DNA from: Pseudooceanicola endophyticus | Lineage (GTDB): Bacteria; Pseudomonadota; Alphaproteobacteria; Rhodobacterales; Rhodobacteraceae | Assembly: GCF_018760365.1 (NCBI RefSeq) | Contig: NZ_JAHIAB010000003.1 | Span: 365,197-429,196 of the forward strand | Direction of reading: 5' to 3' | Length of the DNA: 64,000 bases | Shown: one piece after another, positions 18,710 to 28,328 of the stretch | Numbering within the stretch: the stretch's first letter is position 1 | Layout: every line of letters starts with the position of its first letter | Notes under the pieces: model-generated | Told to the model about the DNA's origin: nothing | The model's input: only the letters and a program-made list of their open reading frames with translations | The model's database searches: none | Translations under genes and position numbers: made by a program

Positions 18710-19647
18710 CGCTCTCCCCGCCGGTAGGGCTGCATCAGCGCCTGGGGCACCCGGGCGCGCCGTGCCATGACGATCAGCGCCAGGATCGACAGCACATAGG
18801 GCAGCATCAGGAAAAGCTGGTAGGGCACGCCGTCCACCACGGTTTGCAAACGCAGCTGGAAGGCATCGCAAAAGGCAAAGAGGCCCGCGCCCAGCAAGGC
18901 GCGGCCCGGCCTCCAGACGGCGAAGACGACAAGCGCGACGCAGATCCAGCCGCGCCCCTGCACCATGGTCGGGAAGAAGCTGTTGAAGGCCGCCAGCGTC
19001 AGAAAGGCGCCGCCCATCCCCATCAGCGCCGATCCCGCCATCACTGCGCCGATCCTCAGGCGGATAGGGTCGATGCCCTGGGCGTCCAGCGCATGGGGGT
19101 TCTCTCCGGCCATGCGGATGGCAAGGCCGAGCGGCGTGCGGAACAGGACCCAGCCCAGCACCGCGACCAGCACAAGCGCCAGATAGGTCGGCGGCGTCTG
19201 GTCGAACAGCACCGGCCCCAGGAAGGGAATCTGCGACAGGCCCGGCACCGGCCAGGGCGCGAAGGGCGTGACCGTCGGCGGGCTGGACGAGGTCGGCACC
19301 GCCAGGCGGAAGACGTAATAGGCAAAGCTTGAGGCGAAAAGCGTGATGCCCAGCCCGGTGACGTGCTGCGACAGGCCCAGCACGACCGTCATCAGCCCGT
19401 GCAGCAGACCGAACAGCGCCCCTCCGGCAGCAGCGGCCAGCATCCCCAGCCACAGATCGCCCCCGCCATGGACGGTCAGCCAGCCCAGCATGGCACCGAA
19501 GGTCATGATCCCCTCGATCCCGAGGTTCAGCACCCCTGCCCGTTCGCACAGCAGCACGCCCAGCGTGCCGAAGACCAGCGGTGTCGCAATGCGCAGCACC
19601 GCCTCCCACAGCCCGACCGAGCCGAGAATATCCAGAAGAATGCTCAT
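18706..19647 (-). CDS. BMP-type nucleoside/nucleobase ABC transporter permease (second membrane subunit)
   Basis: A 313-residue BPD_transp_2 permease with the typical segment [20 protein letters not shown] near the N-terminus and [18 protein letters not shown] as the EAA-like loop. These mark the YufQ/NupQ type of permease in uptake systems with BMP-family binding proteins. It is the last gene of a five-gene minus-strand unit and overlaps its partner by ATGA. Its stop overlaps the epmA stop by four bases on the other strand. Confidence 0.85.
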   Translation of the reverse strand: MSILLDILGSVGLWEAVLRIATPLVFGTLGVLLCERAGVLNLGIEGIMTFGAMLGWLTVHGGGDLWLGMLAAAAGGALFGLLHGLMTVVLGLSQHVTGLGITLFASSFAYYVFRLAVPTSSSPPTVTPFAPWPVPGLSQIPFLGPVLFDQTPPTYLALVLVAVLGWVLFRTPLGLAIRMAGENPHALDAQGIDPIRLRIGAVMAGSALMGMGGAFLTLAAFNSFFPTMVQGRGWICVALVVFAVWRPGRALLGAGLFAFCDAFQLRLQTVVDGVPYQLFLMLPYVLSILALIVMARRARVPQALMQPYRRGER

Positions 19648-20696
19648 CTGCGGATCCTGTACTGGGTGAGGAACAGTGCCACCAGCATGCACAGCAGCGA
19701 CAGCGCCACGGTGACATCGGCGATGTAGGACGGGATGCCCATGGCGCGCGACATGCTGTCGGCGCCCACGAACATGACGGCGGAAAACAGCGCCGCGCCG
19801 ATCACGCCCAGCGGGTTCAGGTTTGCCAGCATCGCGATGACGATCCCCGAATAGCCGTAGCTGGGGGACAGGTCGGTGGTGACATAGCCCTTCACCCCCA
19901 TGACCTCGATCGCGCCGGCAAGGCCCGCAAGGCCCCCCGACAGGCAGGCGATGCCGATCAGCGTGCGCCCGAGGGATACGCCCGCGAAGGCTGCCGCCCG
20001 GGGGCTGAGGCCCGCCGCCCGCGCCCGCAGCCCGAAGACCGTGCGCGCCTGCACCCACCAGATCACCAGCGCGGCGGCCAGCGCGATCAGCAGCCCCGCA
20101 TGAAGGCGCGAGCGCGACAGCAGCTTGGGCAGCACCGCATTGTCGGGCACCGGCACCGATTGCGGCCAGCCGAAGGCCAGCGGGTCCTTCATCGCCCCGT
20201 CGATCATCATCGACACGAACAGCACCGCGACGAAGTTCAGCAGCAGGCTGGTCACCACCTCGTCGACGCCGAATTTCAGCCGCAGTCCCAGCGGCACCAG
20301 CAACAGGATCATCCCCGCCACGGCCCCCGCGATCAGGGACAGCAGGATCGCAACCGGCGCGGGCAGGCTCGCCACGGCAGGGATCATCCCGAAGGCCGCC
20401 ACCGCCAGTGCGCCCATGTAGAATTGCCCCTCGGCCCCGATGTTCCAGAGCCGCGCGCGGAAGGCCACCGCCGCCGCGAGCCCGGTCAGGATCAGCGGTG
20501 TCGCCCGCGTCAGCGTCTCGGAAATGCCAAGCCGCGAGCCAAGCGCGCCCTTCAGGATCAGGCCGTAGGCGCGCAGCAGGTCTCCTCCCGCAAGCATGAT
20601 CAGCAGGCCCATCAGCAGCAGTGCCGCCAGGATCGCGCCCAGAGGCGCCAGTAGGGTCAGCGCGGCGGCGGGGCTGTCGCGGCGTTCAAGGCGCAT
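19644..20696 (-). CDS. BMP-type nucleoside/nucleobase ABC transporter permease (first membrane subunit)
   Basis: A 350-residue permease of the YufP/NupP type, with [19 protein letters not shown] near residue 85 and a hydrophilic ATPase-contact loop in [19 protein letters not shown]. About eight to ten membrane segments are visible. Its start lies 11 bases inside the end of the ATPase gene and its stop overlaps the next permease, so the membrane complex is translated as a block. Confidence 0.85.
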   Translation of the reverse strand: MRLERRDSPAAALTLLAPLGAILAALLLMGLLIMLAGGDLLRAYGLILKGALGSRLGISETLTRATPLILTGLAAAVAFRARLWNIGAEGQFYMGALAVAAFGMIPAVASLPAPVAILLSLIAGAVAGMILLLVPLGLRLKFGVDEVVTSLLLNFVAVLFVSMMIDGAMKDPLAFGWPQSVPVPDNAVLPKLLSRSRLHAGLLIALAAALVIWWVQARTVFGLRARAAGLSPRAAAFAGVSLGRTLIGIACLSGGLAGLAGAIEVMGVKGYVTTDLSPSYGYSGIVIAMLANLNPLGVIGAALFSAVMFVGADSMSRAMGIPSYIADVTVALSLLCMLVALFLTQYRIRR

Positions 20697-22215
20697 CGGG
20701 CGTCTCCCCGCTTTCGATGGCGGCGGCGGCGTCCCAGTCGCCCGCCATCATCAGTCCCAGCAGCCGGGCATCGGCGCGCGCCACCGGGATCGCGGGCGAC
20801 AGCCGCCCGTCGACGATGGCACGGATACGGTCGGAAAGCGCCAGCACCTCCTCCAGATCCTCCGAGATCAGCAGTACCCCGGCGCCGCGCGCACGGGCTT
20901 CCAGCAGCCGGGCATGGACCCCGGCAATCGCACCTTCGTCCAGCCCGCGCGAGGGCTGGGCCGCGACCAGAATATCGGGCCCGGCCTCCAGCACCCGGCC
21001 CAGGATCAGCTTCTGCATGTTGCCCCCCGACAAGAGCCGGATGCGCCCGTCCACCCGGGCACCGCGCACGTCGTAATCCTTCAGGATCTTCTCGGTCGCG
21101 GCACGGGCGGCAGCGCGCTTCACCCGGCCATGGGCCGAGAATTCCGGCGCCCAGATCCGCTCCAGCACGGCGTTTTCCCACAGAGTCATGTCGCCGATCG
21201 TGCCCTCGGCATGGCGGTCCTCGGGGATGCGGCCGATCCCGGCGGCAATGGCGTGGGGCACGTCGTGGCGCGCCGGACGCTGCCCGCGGATCAGCAGATC
21301 GCCCCTTGCCGGGGCCAGCAGGCCAGAAACCAGCCCGGCCAGCGCCGTCTGGCCATTGCCGGAGACGCCGATGATCCCCAGCGTCTCCCCCCCATGCAGC
21401 CGGAAGCTGAGGTCTTTCAGGCCCTTGGCCTGCACCCCGACCGCCTCCAGCAGCACCGCGCCGGGACGCGCGGGACGCCGTTCGGGGCGGGCAACGGCGC
21501 GGCCCACCATCAGCTCGGCCAGTTCCTCCTTCGAGGTGTCGGCGGTGCGCCGTTCCGCCACCACCCGGCCCCGGCGCAGCACCACCACCCGGTCCGAGGC
21601 CGACATGACCTCGTGCAGCTTGTGGCTGATGAAGATCAGCGACAGGCCCTGGGATGCCATCTCCCGCAGGGTGGCAAACAGGCCCTCGGCCTCCTGCGCG
21701 GTCAGCACGGCGGTGGGCTCGTCCAGGATCAGCACCCGCGCCTCATTATGCAGCGCCTTCAGGATCTCGACCCGCTGGCATTCGCCGACCGAAAGGTCGG
21801 AGACGCGGGCCTCGGGATCGACCTTCAGCCCGAAGCGCTGCGACAGCGCCAGCAGCCGCGCCCGCCCCCCGGCGCGGTCCGAACGCAGCCGCCACAGGGG
21901 CTCGGTCCCGGCCATGACGTTTTCCAGCACGGTCAGGTTGGGCGCGAGGGCGAAATGCTGATGCACCATGCCGACCCCGGCACGGATCGCCGCACGCGCC
22001 CGCCCGGGCGGCAGCAGCGCACCGTTCACCCGCACCTTACCCGCATCGGCGGTGTAATGGCCGAAGAGGATCGACATCAGCGTGGTCTTCCCGGCGCCGT
22101 TCTCGCCCAGAAGGGCGATGATTTCACCCTGATCCAGATGCAGGGAGACATCCTCGTTCGCGGTGACGGCGCCGAAGCGCTTGGTGATGCCCGACAGTTC
22201 CAGGACAGGGGTCAT
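20686..22215 (-). CDS. BMP-type nucleoside/nucleobase ABC transporter ATPase (two ABC domains)
   Basis: A 509-residue protein with two ABC domains in tandem, as in YufO/RbsA-type ATPases. The first has Walker A GENGAGKTT, signature DLSVGECQR and Walker B VLILDEPTAVL. The second has a degenerate Walker A (GVSGNGQTA) and the signature LSGGNMQK with AAQPSRGLD in place of the normal Walker B. Asymmetry of this kind is usual in the family. It overlaps the amidase gene by ATGA upstream and permease 1 downstream. Confidence 0.88.
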   Translation of the reverse strand: MTPVLELSGITKRFGAVTANEDVSLHLDQGEIIALLGENGAGKTTLMSILFGHYTADAGKVRVNGALLPPGRARAAIRAGVGMVHQHFALAPNLTVLENVMAGTEPLWRLRSDRAGGRARLLALSQRFGLKVDPEARVSDLSVGECQRVEILKALHNEARVLILDEPTAVLTAQEAEGLFATLREMASQGLSLIFISHKLHEVMSASDRVVVLRRGRVVAERRTADTSKEELAELMVGRAVARPERRPARPGAVLLEAVGVQAKGLKDLSFRLHGGETLGIIGVSGNGQTALAGLVSGLLAPARGDLLIRGQRPARHDVPHAIAAGIGRIPEDRHAEGTIGDMTLWENAVLERIWAPEFSAHGRVKRAAARAATEKILKDYDVRGARVDGRIRLLSGGNMQKLILGRVLEAGPDILVAAQPSRGLDEGAIAGVHARLLEARARGAGVLLISEDLEEVLALSDRIRAIVDGRLSPAIPVARADARLLGLMMAGDWDAAAAIESGETPDAP

Positions 22216-23564
22216 GCGCAGCCTCCGAACAGCGGGATGGGATGGGTCCAGAGCGCCTCCAGCGGGGCGGCTAGGGACAGCAGGCGCAGGTCGCCGCCAA
22301 TGGGGGTGATCAGCTGCACCGGCAGCGGCAGGCCGGCGGCATCGGCCCCGACCGGCAGGGTCAGCGCCGGAGCGCCGGTGATATTGGCCAGCGCCGCATA
22401 GGGCGCATAGGTGTCCATCCGGTGCAGCTGTGCCTCCGGATCCGCGTGATCGGTGGGGAAAGCGCCCAGCGGCAGCGGTGCGCAGGAGAGCATCGGTGTG
22501 AGCAGCACGTCGACCTCTTCGAAGAGATGCCACAGGGCATGGGCCGCCGTGGTCCCGGCCTCAAGCGCGGACCAGAGATCCTTTGCGCTCAGGGTCTTGC
22601 CCCGGTTTGCAAAGCTCTGGGTCAGCGGTTCGCAAAGCGACAGATCCAGCCCCGCATCGCCAAGGGCCGCCAGGTTGGCCGAGATGATCCGGTCAAACCC
22701 CCGGGCGCTGACCCGCCGGATGCGGTCCAGCCGGGCGGCGGGGATCACCCTCAGCGCATGGCCCGCGGCCTCCAGCACGCGGGCGGCGGTTTCCACGGCG
22801 GCCTGACGTTCGGGTGCGATGCCGGGGGTGTCGAGGACGATGCCCAGGGTAAAGCGCCCCTCCTCGGGCAATTGCGCAAGATCCGGATAGGGTCCGCGCA
22901 CCCGTCCCGTCAGGCAGGGCCAGAGCGCCCTTGCATCGCGCAGGCTGCGCGTCAGCGCAAATTCGCTGGCGATCCCGCCCAGATGGTTGCCAAAGCCCGG
23001 CCCCCCCGGGATCGCCCCGCGCGAGGGTTTCAGCCCGATCAGCCCGCAGGACGCCGCCGGCACCCGGATGGAGCCCCCGGCATCGGTGGCATGGGCCAGC
23101 GGCACGATCCCCGCCGCAACCGCCGCCGCACTGCCGCCCGAGGATCCCCCGGCGCCAAGCCGGGGATCCAGCGGATTGCGGCAGAGCGGCCCGACCTGCG
23201 GCTCGGAAGACAGCGACAGGCCGAACTCCGGAACGGTGGTCGCACCGAAGGGCCGGAACCCCGCCGCCCGGAAGCGCGCCGCCAGATCGCTGTCGGCGGC
23301 GCCCTTCCTGCCCTGCAACGCGGCAGATCCCGCGCGCATCGGGATGCCCGCGAAAGGTCCGCCCAGATCCTTGACCAGCAGCGGCACGCCGGCGAAGGGA
23401 CCGGCCTGCCCCTCGGGCACATCCTCGTCGCAAAGCCAGCTGAGCGCCCCCAGATCCGCGACCTCGGCCGCGCGCCCCCGCGCCAGCGCCATGGCCCCGG
23501 CGGGGGAAATCCCCCCACCGGAAATCGCCTGCGCGAGGTCCAGGGCATCGGAAAAGGTCGTCAC
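22212..23564 (-). CDS. Amidase-signature family hydrolase
   Basis: A 450-residue amidase-signature enzyme. The Ser-cisSer-Lys triad is visible as Lys65 (VKDLGGP), Ser141 (GAGGSSGGSAAA) and nucleophile Ser165 (TDAGGSIRVPA). No ATG fits; a GTG at 23564, 11 bases after the binding-protein stop, is the best start. The gene lies between the binding protein and the ATPase of the importer, so its substrate is probably what the importer brings in or a product of it. Candidates are ureido or amide intermediates of pyrimidine breakdown, but the sequence alone does not say. It is not GatA-like in context, because no gatB or gatC is present. Confidence 0.82.
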   Translation of the reverse strand: MTTFSDALDLAQAISGGGISPAGAMALARGRAAEVADLGALSWLCDEDVPEGQAGPFAGVPLLVKDLGGPFAGIPMRAGSAALQGRKGAADSDLAARFRAAGFRPFGATTVPEFGLSLSSEPQVGPLCRNPLDPRLGAGGSSGGSAAAVAAGIVPLAHATDAGGSIRVPAASCGLIGLKPSRGAIPGGPGFGNHLGGIASEFALTRSLRDARALWPCLTGRVRGPYPDLAQLPEEGRFTLGIVLDTPGIAPERQAAVETAARVLEAAGHALRVIPAARLDRIRRVSARGFDRIISANLAALGDAGLDLSLCEPLTQSFANRGKTLSAKDLWSALEAGTTAAHALWHLFEEVDVLLTPMLSCAPLPLGAFPTDHADPEAQLHRMDTYAPYAALANITGAPALTLPVGADAAGLPLPVQLITPIGGDLRLLSLAAPLEALWTHPIPLFGGCA

Positions 23565-23575
23565 GGGTCGGGTCG

Positions 23576-24565
23576 TCAGGCCGGGGCCTCGAAGTTGCGC
23601 GGCACCTCGAATTCCCCGGCCATGATGGCGGCGCGGGTCTCCAGCATCTTCTTCACGGCGGCCTCGGGGGCCACGCCCTCCACGTATTTGATATCGCTGC
23701 CGCCGTCCTTCATCAGGCTGAGGGGCGTGTAGTTCTTGCCCACCGGATTGCCGGCGCCCACATCGGCCAGCGCCGCGTCCAGCAGCGGGCGGAAGGACCA
23801 CATGGCATTGGCAAAGACCGTGTCCGGGTAGCGCGGCGTGTAGTCGATCATGGAGCCGATGGCCTTGATCCCGCGCTCTTTCGCGGCATCTGCGGTGCCG
23901 ATGCGTTCGCCGAACAGGATGTCGGCGCCGCTGTCGATCTGCGCCAGACCGGCCTCGCGCGCTTTGGGCGGATCGAAGAAGGTGCCGATGAAGGAGACGA
24001 CGTGTTTCGCTTCCGGGTTCACCGCCTTCACGCCGTCGCCAAAGCCGTTGATCAGCATGTTGACCTCGGGGATCGGCATGGCGCCGACACTGCCCACGGT
24101 GCCGCTTTGGGTCATCGCCCCGGCCAGCATCCCGCAGAGATAGGCGGCCTCCCAGTTCCAGGTGCCGTAGACGCCGAAATTATCGCCCGAGGCCTCCCCG
24201 GAAGAGCCCATCAGGAAGGCGGTGTCGGGATAGTCCTTGGCGACGCTGCGGGCCTCGCGCTCGACCGCGTAGGCCTCGCCCACGATCAGGGCATTGCCGG
24301 CTTCGGCATATTCGCGCATGGCGCGCGGGTAATCGGTGCCGGACACCCCTTCGGAGAAGGTGTAGTCGATCACGCCCTCCTGGTCGGCCGCCAGCATCGC
24401 GGCGTGCAGGACGGAATTCCAGGCGTTCTCGACCGGCGAGGCATGGATGCCCGCGACCTTCACGGGGGTGCCCTGGGCGCGCAGCGCAGGCGCGAACAGC
24501 GTCGCGGCGCCAAGGGCTGCCCCGGTGCCCAGAAGCCGGCGGCGGTTGATCAGGATGCGTGTCAT
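23576..24565 (-). CDS. BMP-family (PnrA/Med-like) ABC transporter binding protein
   Basis: A 329-residue binding protein with a twin-arginine-like leader (NRRRLLGTGAALGAATLFAPALRAQ). The body follows the BMP pattern: VENAWNSVLHAAM at the start, YTFSEGVSGTDYPRAMREYAE, and IGSMIDYTPRYPDTVFANAMW towards the end. BMP proteins in such systems bind purine or pyrimidine nucleosides or free bases in the periplasm. Location beside a CodA-type deaminase points to a nucleobase ligand. If the leader is a Tat signal, the protein would be exported folded; Sec export is the alternative. Confidence 0.85.
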   Translation of the reverse strand: MTRILINRRRLLGTGAALGAATLFAPALRAQGTPVKVAGIHASPVENAWNSVLHAAMLAADQEGVIDYTFSEGVSGTDYPRAMREYAEAGNALIVGEAYAVEREARSVAKDYPDTAFLMGSSGEASGDNFGVYGTWNWEAAYLCGMLAGAMTQSGTVGSVGAMPIPEVNMLINGFGDGVKAVNPEAKHVVSFIGTFFDPPKAREAGLAQIDSGADILFGERIGTADAAKERGIKAIGSMIDYTPRYPDTVFANAMWSFRPLLDAALADVGAGNPVGKNYTPLSLMKDGGSDIKYVEGVAPEAAVKKMLETRAAIMAGEFEVPRNFEAPA

Positions 24566-24693
24566 GGTGGTCTCCCTCTGCGGTCCGCTCTGACGGCGGA
24601 CATTCTGCTGGCCGCCTGACGCGGCGGCAGGACCATGGGGGCGCGGGGCCGCCGCCCTGTCAAGCGGCGCCCCCTTTGAGGCAGAGCCAAGTG

Positions 24694-24724
24694 CAGGAAA
24701 TGCCCGGCAAACGGGCAATTCCTG
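24694..24724 (-). terminator. Strong intercistronic hairpin between the codA-type gene and the BMP gene
   Basis: A 13-bp stem with one mismatch (24694-24706 pairs with 24712-24724) and a 5-base loop starts about nine bases after the deaminase stop codon on the minus strand. No T-run follows. It could terminate, attenuate, or protect the upstream message. Confidence 0.5.
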
Positions 24725-24733
24725 ACCAGATGA

Positions 24734-26026
24734 TCAAGAGGCGTGGCGCGGGGCGTAGTCCGCCGGATCGACCTGCTCCGGGCGCCCGGAGAGCGTCAGC
24801 CGCGTGACCTCGGGCGCGGTTTCCGCGATGACCTTGCCGCGGCGGATCACCTTCAGGCGGTTCGGCCGCAGGCGGATCGCCTCGCCCGGATCGCGGGCCT
24901 GCAGAAGCACCATGTCGGCATGGCAGCCGACCTCAAGGCCATAGCCTTCAAGCCCCATGATTTTCGCGGAATTGACCGTCACCGCATCGAACAGCGCGCG
25001 CTTGTCGGCACCCGATCCCATCTGGGTCGCGTGCAGCGCCATATGGGCCACGTCTAGCAGGTCTCCGCTGCCCATGGAGTACCAGGGATCCAGCACGCAG
25101 TCCTGGCCGAAGCCCACCGTCAGTCCCGCCGCCATCAGCTCGGGGATGCGGGTGTGGCCACGGCGCTTGGGATAGGTGTCATGGCGGCCCTGGAGCATGA
25201 TGTTGATCAGCGGATTTGGGATCGCGTGCAGCTGCGCCTCGGCCATCAGCGGGATCAGCTTGGAGACATAGTAATTGTCCATCGAATGCATCGAGGTCAG
25301 GTGGCTGCCGGCGACGCGCCCCTGAAGACCGAAGCGGATGGTCTCGGCGGCCAGGGTTTCGACGTGGCGCGACAGGGGATCGTCGGTCTCGTCGCAATGC
25401 ATGTCGACCCGCAGGCCGCGGTCCGCCGCGATCCGGCACAGCGCCGCGATCGAGGCCGCGCCATCCGCCATGGTGCGTTCGAAATGCGGGATGCCGCCGA
25501 CGATATCGACCCCCATGTCGAGCGCGCGGCTCAGCGCTGCCTCGGCCTCGGGGCAGCGGTAGTAGCCATCCTGCGGGAAGGCGACCAGTTGCAGGTCGAT
25601 ATAGGGCGCCACGATCTCTCGGACTTCCAGCAGCGCCTCGGCGGTGACCAGCCGGGGATCGGAGACATCGACATGGCTGCGGATCGCCAGCAGCCCCTTG
25701 GAAACGGCCAGATCGCAGTAGCGCACCGCGCGTTCGATCAGCGCTTCCCGGGTCAGGGTCGGGCGCAGCTCTCCCCAGAGGGCGATGCCTTCCAGCAGCG
25801 TGCCCGAGACGTTCATGCGCGGCAGGCCCAGCGACAGGGTCGCGTCCATGTGGAAATGCGGATCGACGAAGGGCGGGCTGACCAGCAGTCCCTGCGCATC
25901 GATGACCTCTGCGGCCTCGGCGGCTATGCCGGTGTCCAGCGCCGCGATGCGTCCGTCCCGCACAGCGATGTCGATCCCGCTGCGCCCATCGGGCAGCGTG
26001 GCGTTGCGGATGAGAAGATCGAACAT
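24734..26026 (-). CDS. codA: CodA-family cytosine deaminase, likely acting on 5-methylcytosine
   Basis: A 430-residue amidohydrolase collinear with E. coli CodA (427 residues). Metal and catalytic residues are kept: His57 and His59 (DPHFHMD), Gln152 (FPQDG), His210 and Glu213 (MHCDETDD), His242 (GSHLTSMHS) and Asp309 (FGQDC). The residue after Asp309 is Cys310, where E. coli has Asp314. From memory of published work, CodA homologues that lost this Asp, including one from Rhodobacter sphaeroides, deaminate 5-methylcytosine to thymine. The gene precedes a BMP-type importer on the same strand, separated by 168 bases and a hairpin. Start is fixed by an AAAGGA site. Confidence 0.88.
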   Translation of the reverse strand: MFDLLIRNATLPDGRSGIDIAVRDGRIAALDTGIAAEAAEVIDAQGLLVSPPFVDPHFHMDATLSLGLPRMNVSGTLLEGIALWGELRPTLTREALIERAVRYCDLAVSKGLLAIRSHVDVSDPRLVTAEALLEVREIVAPYIDLQLVAFPQDGYYRCPEAEAALSRALDMGVDIVGGIPHFERTMADGAASIAALCRIAADRGLRVDMHCDETDDPLSRHVETLAAETIRFGLQGRVAGSHLTSMHSMDNYYVSKLIPLMAEAQLHAIPNPLINIMLQGRHDTYPKRRGHTRIPELMAAGLTVGFGQDCVLDPWYSMGSGDLLDVAHMALHATQMGSGADKRALFDAVTVNSAKIMGLEGYGLEVGCHADMVLLQARDPGEAIRLRPNRLKVIRRGKVIAETAPEVTRLTLSGRPEQVDPADYAPRHAS

Positions 26027-26296
26027 CGTCGGGTCCTTTCGGGGTCGTTCCGGTTGCGGGCGCGGCGGCCCGTCCCCGACTGTGCCGGGGCGCGGGAAAC
26101 TGCAAAGCCAATCCCGCACCGGGCCGCGCCGGGGGCAGGAAAAACGCCGCCCCGTGCAGGGTTTGCGCTGTTTTTGGGCGCCCGTCGAGGGGGGCTGCTC
26201 CGGGGCTGACGCGAAAGTGGCTTTCCGAAGCCCCGGGACACGCTACAAGGTAGGGAACGACGCCTTGGGCCACCAGAAGGACCTTTCCCGGACCGC

Positions 26297-27838
26297 ATGA
26301 CGACAGTTGTTTTCCTTGCCGGCCTGATCGTGGCGCTGATCCTGGGGCTGCGCCTGCGCTACCCCCTGCCCGCCAATGCCGTGCGCCGGGGATCGCGGCG
26401 GATGCCGATTTCGGGGCGGACGGCGCTTGGGGCGCGGGTTCTGGCGCTGATGCATCACCATCCCCGCCGCAGCGGCGTGCATCCCCTGGGCGACGGGCGC
26501 GAGGCGCTGGCGGCCCGGGTCCGGCTGGCGCGCGCCGCCGAGGAAAGCCTGGACCTGCAATATTACATCTGGAAGGCCGACACGACCGGCTGGCTGCTGC
26601 TGGACGAGCTGCGCGCCGCAGCCGCGCGCGGGGTGCGGGTGCGGCTGCTGCTGGACGACAACGGGGTGCGCGGGCTGGATGATGTGATGTCGGCGCTCGA
26701 CGGGCTGGAGAATGTCGAGGTGCGGCTGTTCAACCCCTATGTGCTGCGCCGGCCCCGGCCGCTGAACTACCTGTTCGACTTCCTGCGGCTGAACCGGCGG
26801 ATGCACAACAAGGCGATGACCGCCGATGGGGCGGTGACCATCCTGGGCGGGCGCAATATCGGGGACGGCTACTTTGCCTACGGGCCGGGCGTGCACATCT
26901 TCGATTTCGACGTGCTGGCCGCCGGCCCCGCCGCCGAGGAGGCCGCCTGCACCTTCGATCACTACTGGGCCAGTGCCTCGGCCTATCCGGTGGCGCGGAT
27001 CCTGAAGGCGGGCCATCCCTCGGGGCTGGACCGGCTGCACGCCGCCGCCGAGACCGCGCGCGAGACGTTGCAGGGCCAGGACTATGTCGAGGCGATCCGG
27101 GCCTCGGCGGTGGTGGCCGACCTCTGGGAGGAGGAGCCGGCGCTGGAATGGACGCGGGTCACGCTTTATAGCGACGACCCGGCCAAGGGCACCGGGGTGC
27201 TGGCGGATGAGAAGCTGCTGATCACCACGCTGAGCGCCCTGCTGGAGCGCGCCCGGCATTCGGTGGACGTGACCTCGGCCTATTTCGTGCCGGGGCCGCT
27301 GGGATCGCGGCGGCTGCGCGGGCTGGCCGAGCGCGGGGTGCGGACCCGGGTGCTGACGAATTCGCTGGAATCGACCAATGTCGTCTCGGTTCACAGCGCC
27401 TACATGGGCTATCGCACGGCGCTGTTGAGCGCGGGCGTGTCGCTTTACGAGCTGCGCGCCCATCCGGTCTTTCCCCATGAACGGCTGATGCGCCATGCCC
27501 TGGCGGGCTCGACGGCGAGCCTTCATGCCAAGACCTTCGTGATGGATGGCGAGCGGGTCTTCATCGGCAGTTTCAACTTCGATCCGCGTTCGGCGCGGCT
27601 GAACACCGAGATGGGGTTCCTGATCGAGAGCCCGCGCCTGGCCGGGTTGCTGAGCCGCACGCTGGACCTGCCGGCGACCACCTATGCGCTGAGCCAGAGC
27701 CGCCCGGGGCGGCTGACCTGGCGGACCCGCGACGGCGACGGCAACGAGGTGCTCTGGCATCACGAGCCGAACACCCGGCTGATCAACCGGCTGCGCACCA
27801 GGGTGCTGCGGCTGCTGCCGATGGAATGGATGCTCTAG
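26297..27838 (+). CDS. Phospholipase D-family protein, cardiolipin synthase (ClsC-like)
   Basis: A 513-residue protein with one N-terminal membrane segment (residues 4-17) and two HKD motifs, His170-x-Lys (HNKAMTADG) and His410-x-Lys (HAKTFVMDG), each followed by GGRN or GSFNFD. The layout matches E. coli ClsC (YmdC), which condenses phosphatidylglycerol and phosphatidylethanolamine into cardiolipin. Other PLD-type phosphodiesterases look similar, so the reaction is inferred. It is divergent from codA with 270 bases between them, where I see no clear operator. A two-hairpin repeat element follows the gene. Confidence 0.8.
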   Translation: MTTVVFLAGLIVALILGLRLRYPLPANAVRRGSRRMPISGRTALGARVLALMHHHPRRSGVHPLGDGREALAARVRLARAAEESLDLQYYIWKADTTGWLLLDELRAAAARGVRVRLLLDDNGVRGLDDVMSALDGLENVEVRLFNPYVLRRPRPLNYLFDFLRLNRRMHNKAMTADGAVTILGGRNIGDGYFAYGPGVHIFDFDVLAAGPAAEEAACTFDHYWASASAYPVARILKAGHPSGLDRLHAAAETARETLQGQDYVEAIRASAVVADLWEEEPALEWTRVTLYSDDPAKGTGVLADEKLLITTLSALLERARHSVDVTSAYFVPGPLGSRRLRGLAERGVRTRVLTNSLESTNVVSVHSAYMGYRTALLSAGVSLYELRAHPVFPHERLMRHALAGSTASLHAKTFVMDGERVFIGSFNFDPRSARLNTEMGFLIESPRLAGLLSRTLDLPATTYALSQSRPGRLTWRTRDGDGNEVLWHHEPNTRLINRLRTRVLRLLPMEWML

Positions 27839-27903
27839 GGCGCCGGGGCCGCCTTTTTTCGGGGCCTCCCCTTTAGGGGGCAGCGACGGCGGCACCGGGG
27901 GCT

Positions 27904-27966
27904 GGGGGCTCTGCCCCCGTCTCCAGCGGAGACTCCCCCGGGATATTTCCGGCCAGATGAGAAAGA
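27904..27966 (+). repeat. Interspersed two-hairpin element, copy A
   Basis: Hairpin 1 is GGGGGC-TCT-GCCCCC (27904-27918). Hairpin 2 is GTCTCC-AGC-GGAGAC (27919-27933). The tail TCCCCCGGGATATTT and then GGCCAGATGA follows. It lies downstream of the phospholipase-D family gene. The same architecture occurs at 34806, 36650 and 51770. Confidence 0.85.
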
Positions 27967-27971
27967 GCCTC

Positions 27972-28310
27972 TCAGGCGGCGGCGAATTCGTCGTAGCAGG
28001 CCAGGGCCCTGGCGCCGTACATCAGCCCCGGACCGCCCGACATCTGGATGCCCATGGCAATCACGTCCGAGAGTTCCTCGCGGGTGACGCCGAGCTTCAC
28101 CAGCGCTTCCACATGGCTGATGATGCAGGGTTCGCAGCGCATCACCAGGGCCATGCCGGTGGCGATCAGCTCCTTTTGCCGTTCCTCCAGCACGCCGGCC
28201 TCCTTCACGGCCTTCGACAGGGTGCCGAAGCCGCGGGTCGCTTCGGGGGCGCTCTTGTAGAGGGTGCGCAGGTTGGCGCGCATCTCCTCGGCCTTTTCCT
28301 TGTAGCTCAT
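27972..28310 (-). CDS. Carboxymuconolactone decarboxylase/AhpD-like family protein
   Basis: A 112-residue, all-helical protein of the CMD family. The motif RCEPCIISHVEALVKLG carries a C-x-x-C pair followed three residues later by His, the AhpD redox centre layout. Members act as peroxidase reductants or as small gamma-carboxymuconolactone decarboxylases; the CxxC favours a redox role. I prefer the ATG at 28310 with GAGGG upstream over a GTG five codons earlier. The cyd operon terminator lies just upstream, so it has its own promoter or depends on readthrough. A redox job next to cytochrome bd is suggestive only. Confidence 0.82.
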   Translation of the reverse strand: MSYKEKAEEMRANLRTLYKSAPEATRGFGTLSKAVKEAGVLEERQKELIATGMALVMRCEPCIISHVEALVKLGVTREELSDVIAMGIQMSGGPGLMYGARALACYDEFAAA

Positions 28311-28328
28311 CTCGGGGTCCCTCACATG

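Noticed and set aside
17567..19717. Minus-strand open frame upstream of and in frame with efp
   Set aside because: It is antisense to epmA and out of frame with the permease genes; EF-P starts at 17566 at the normal family length.
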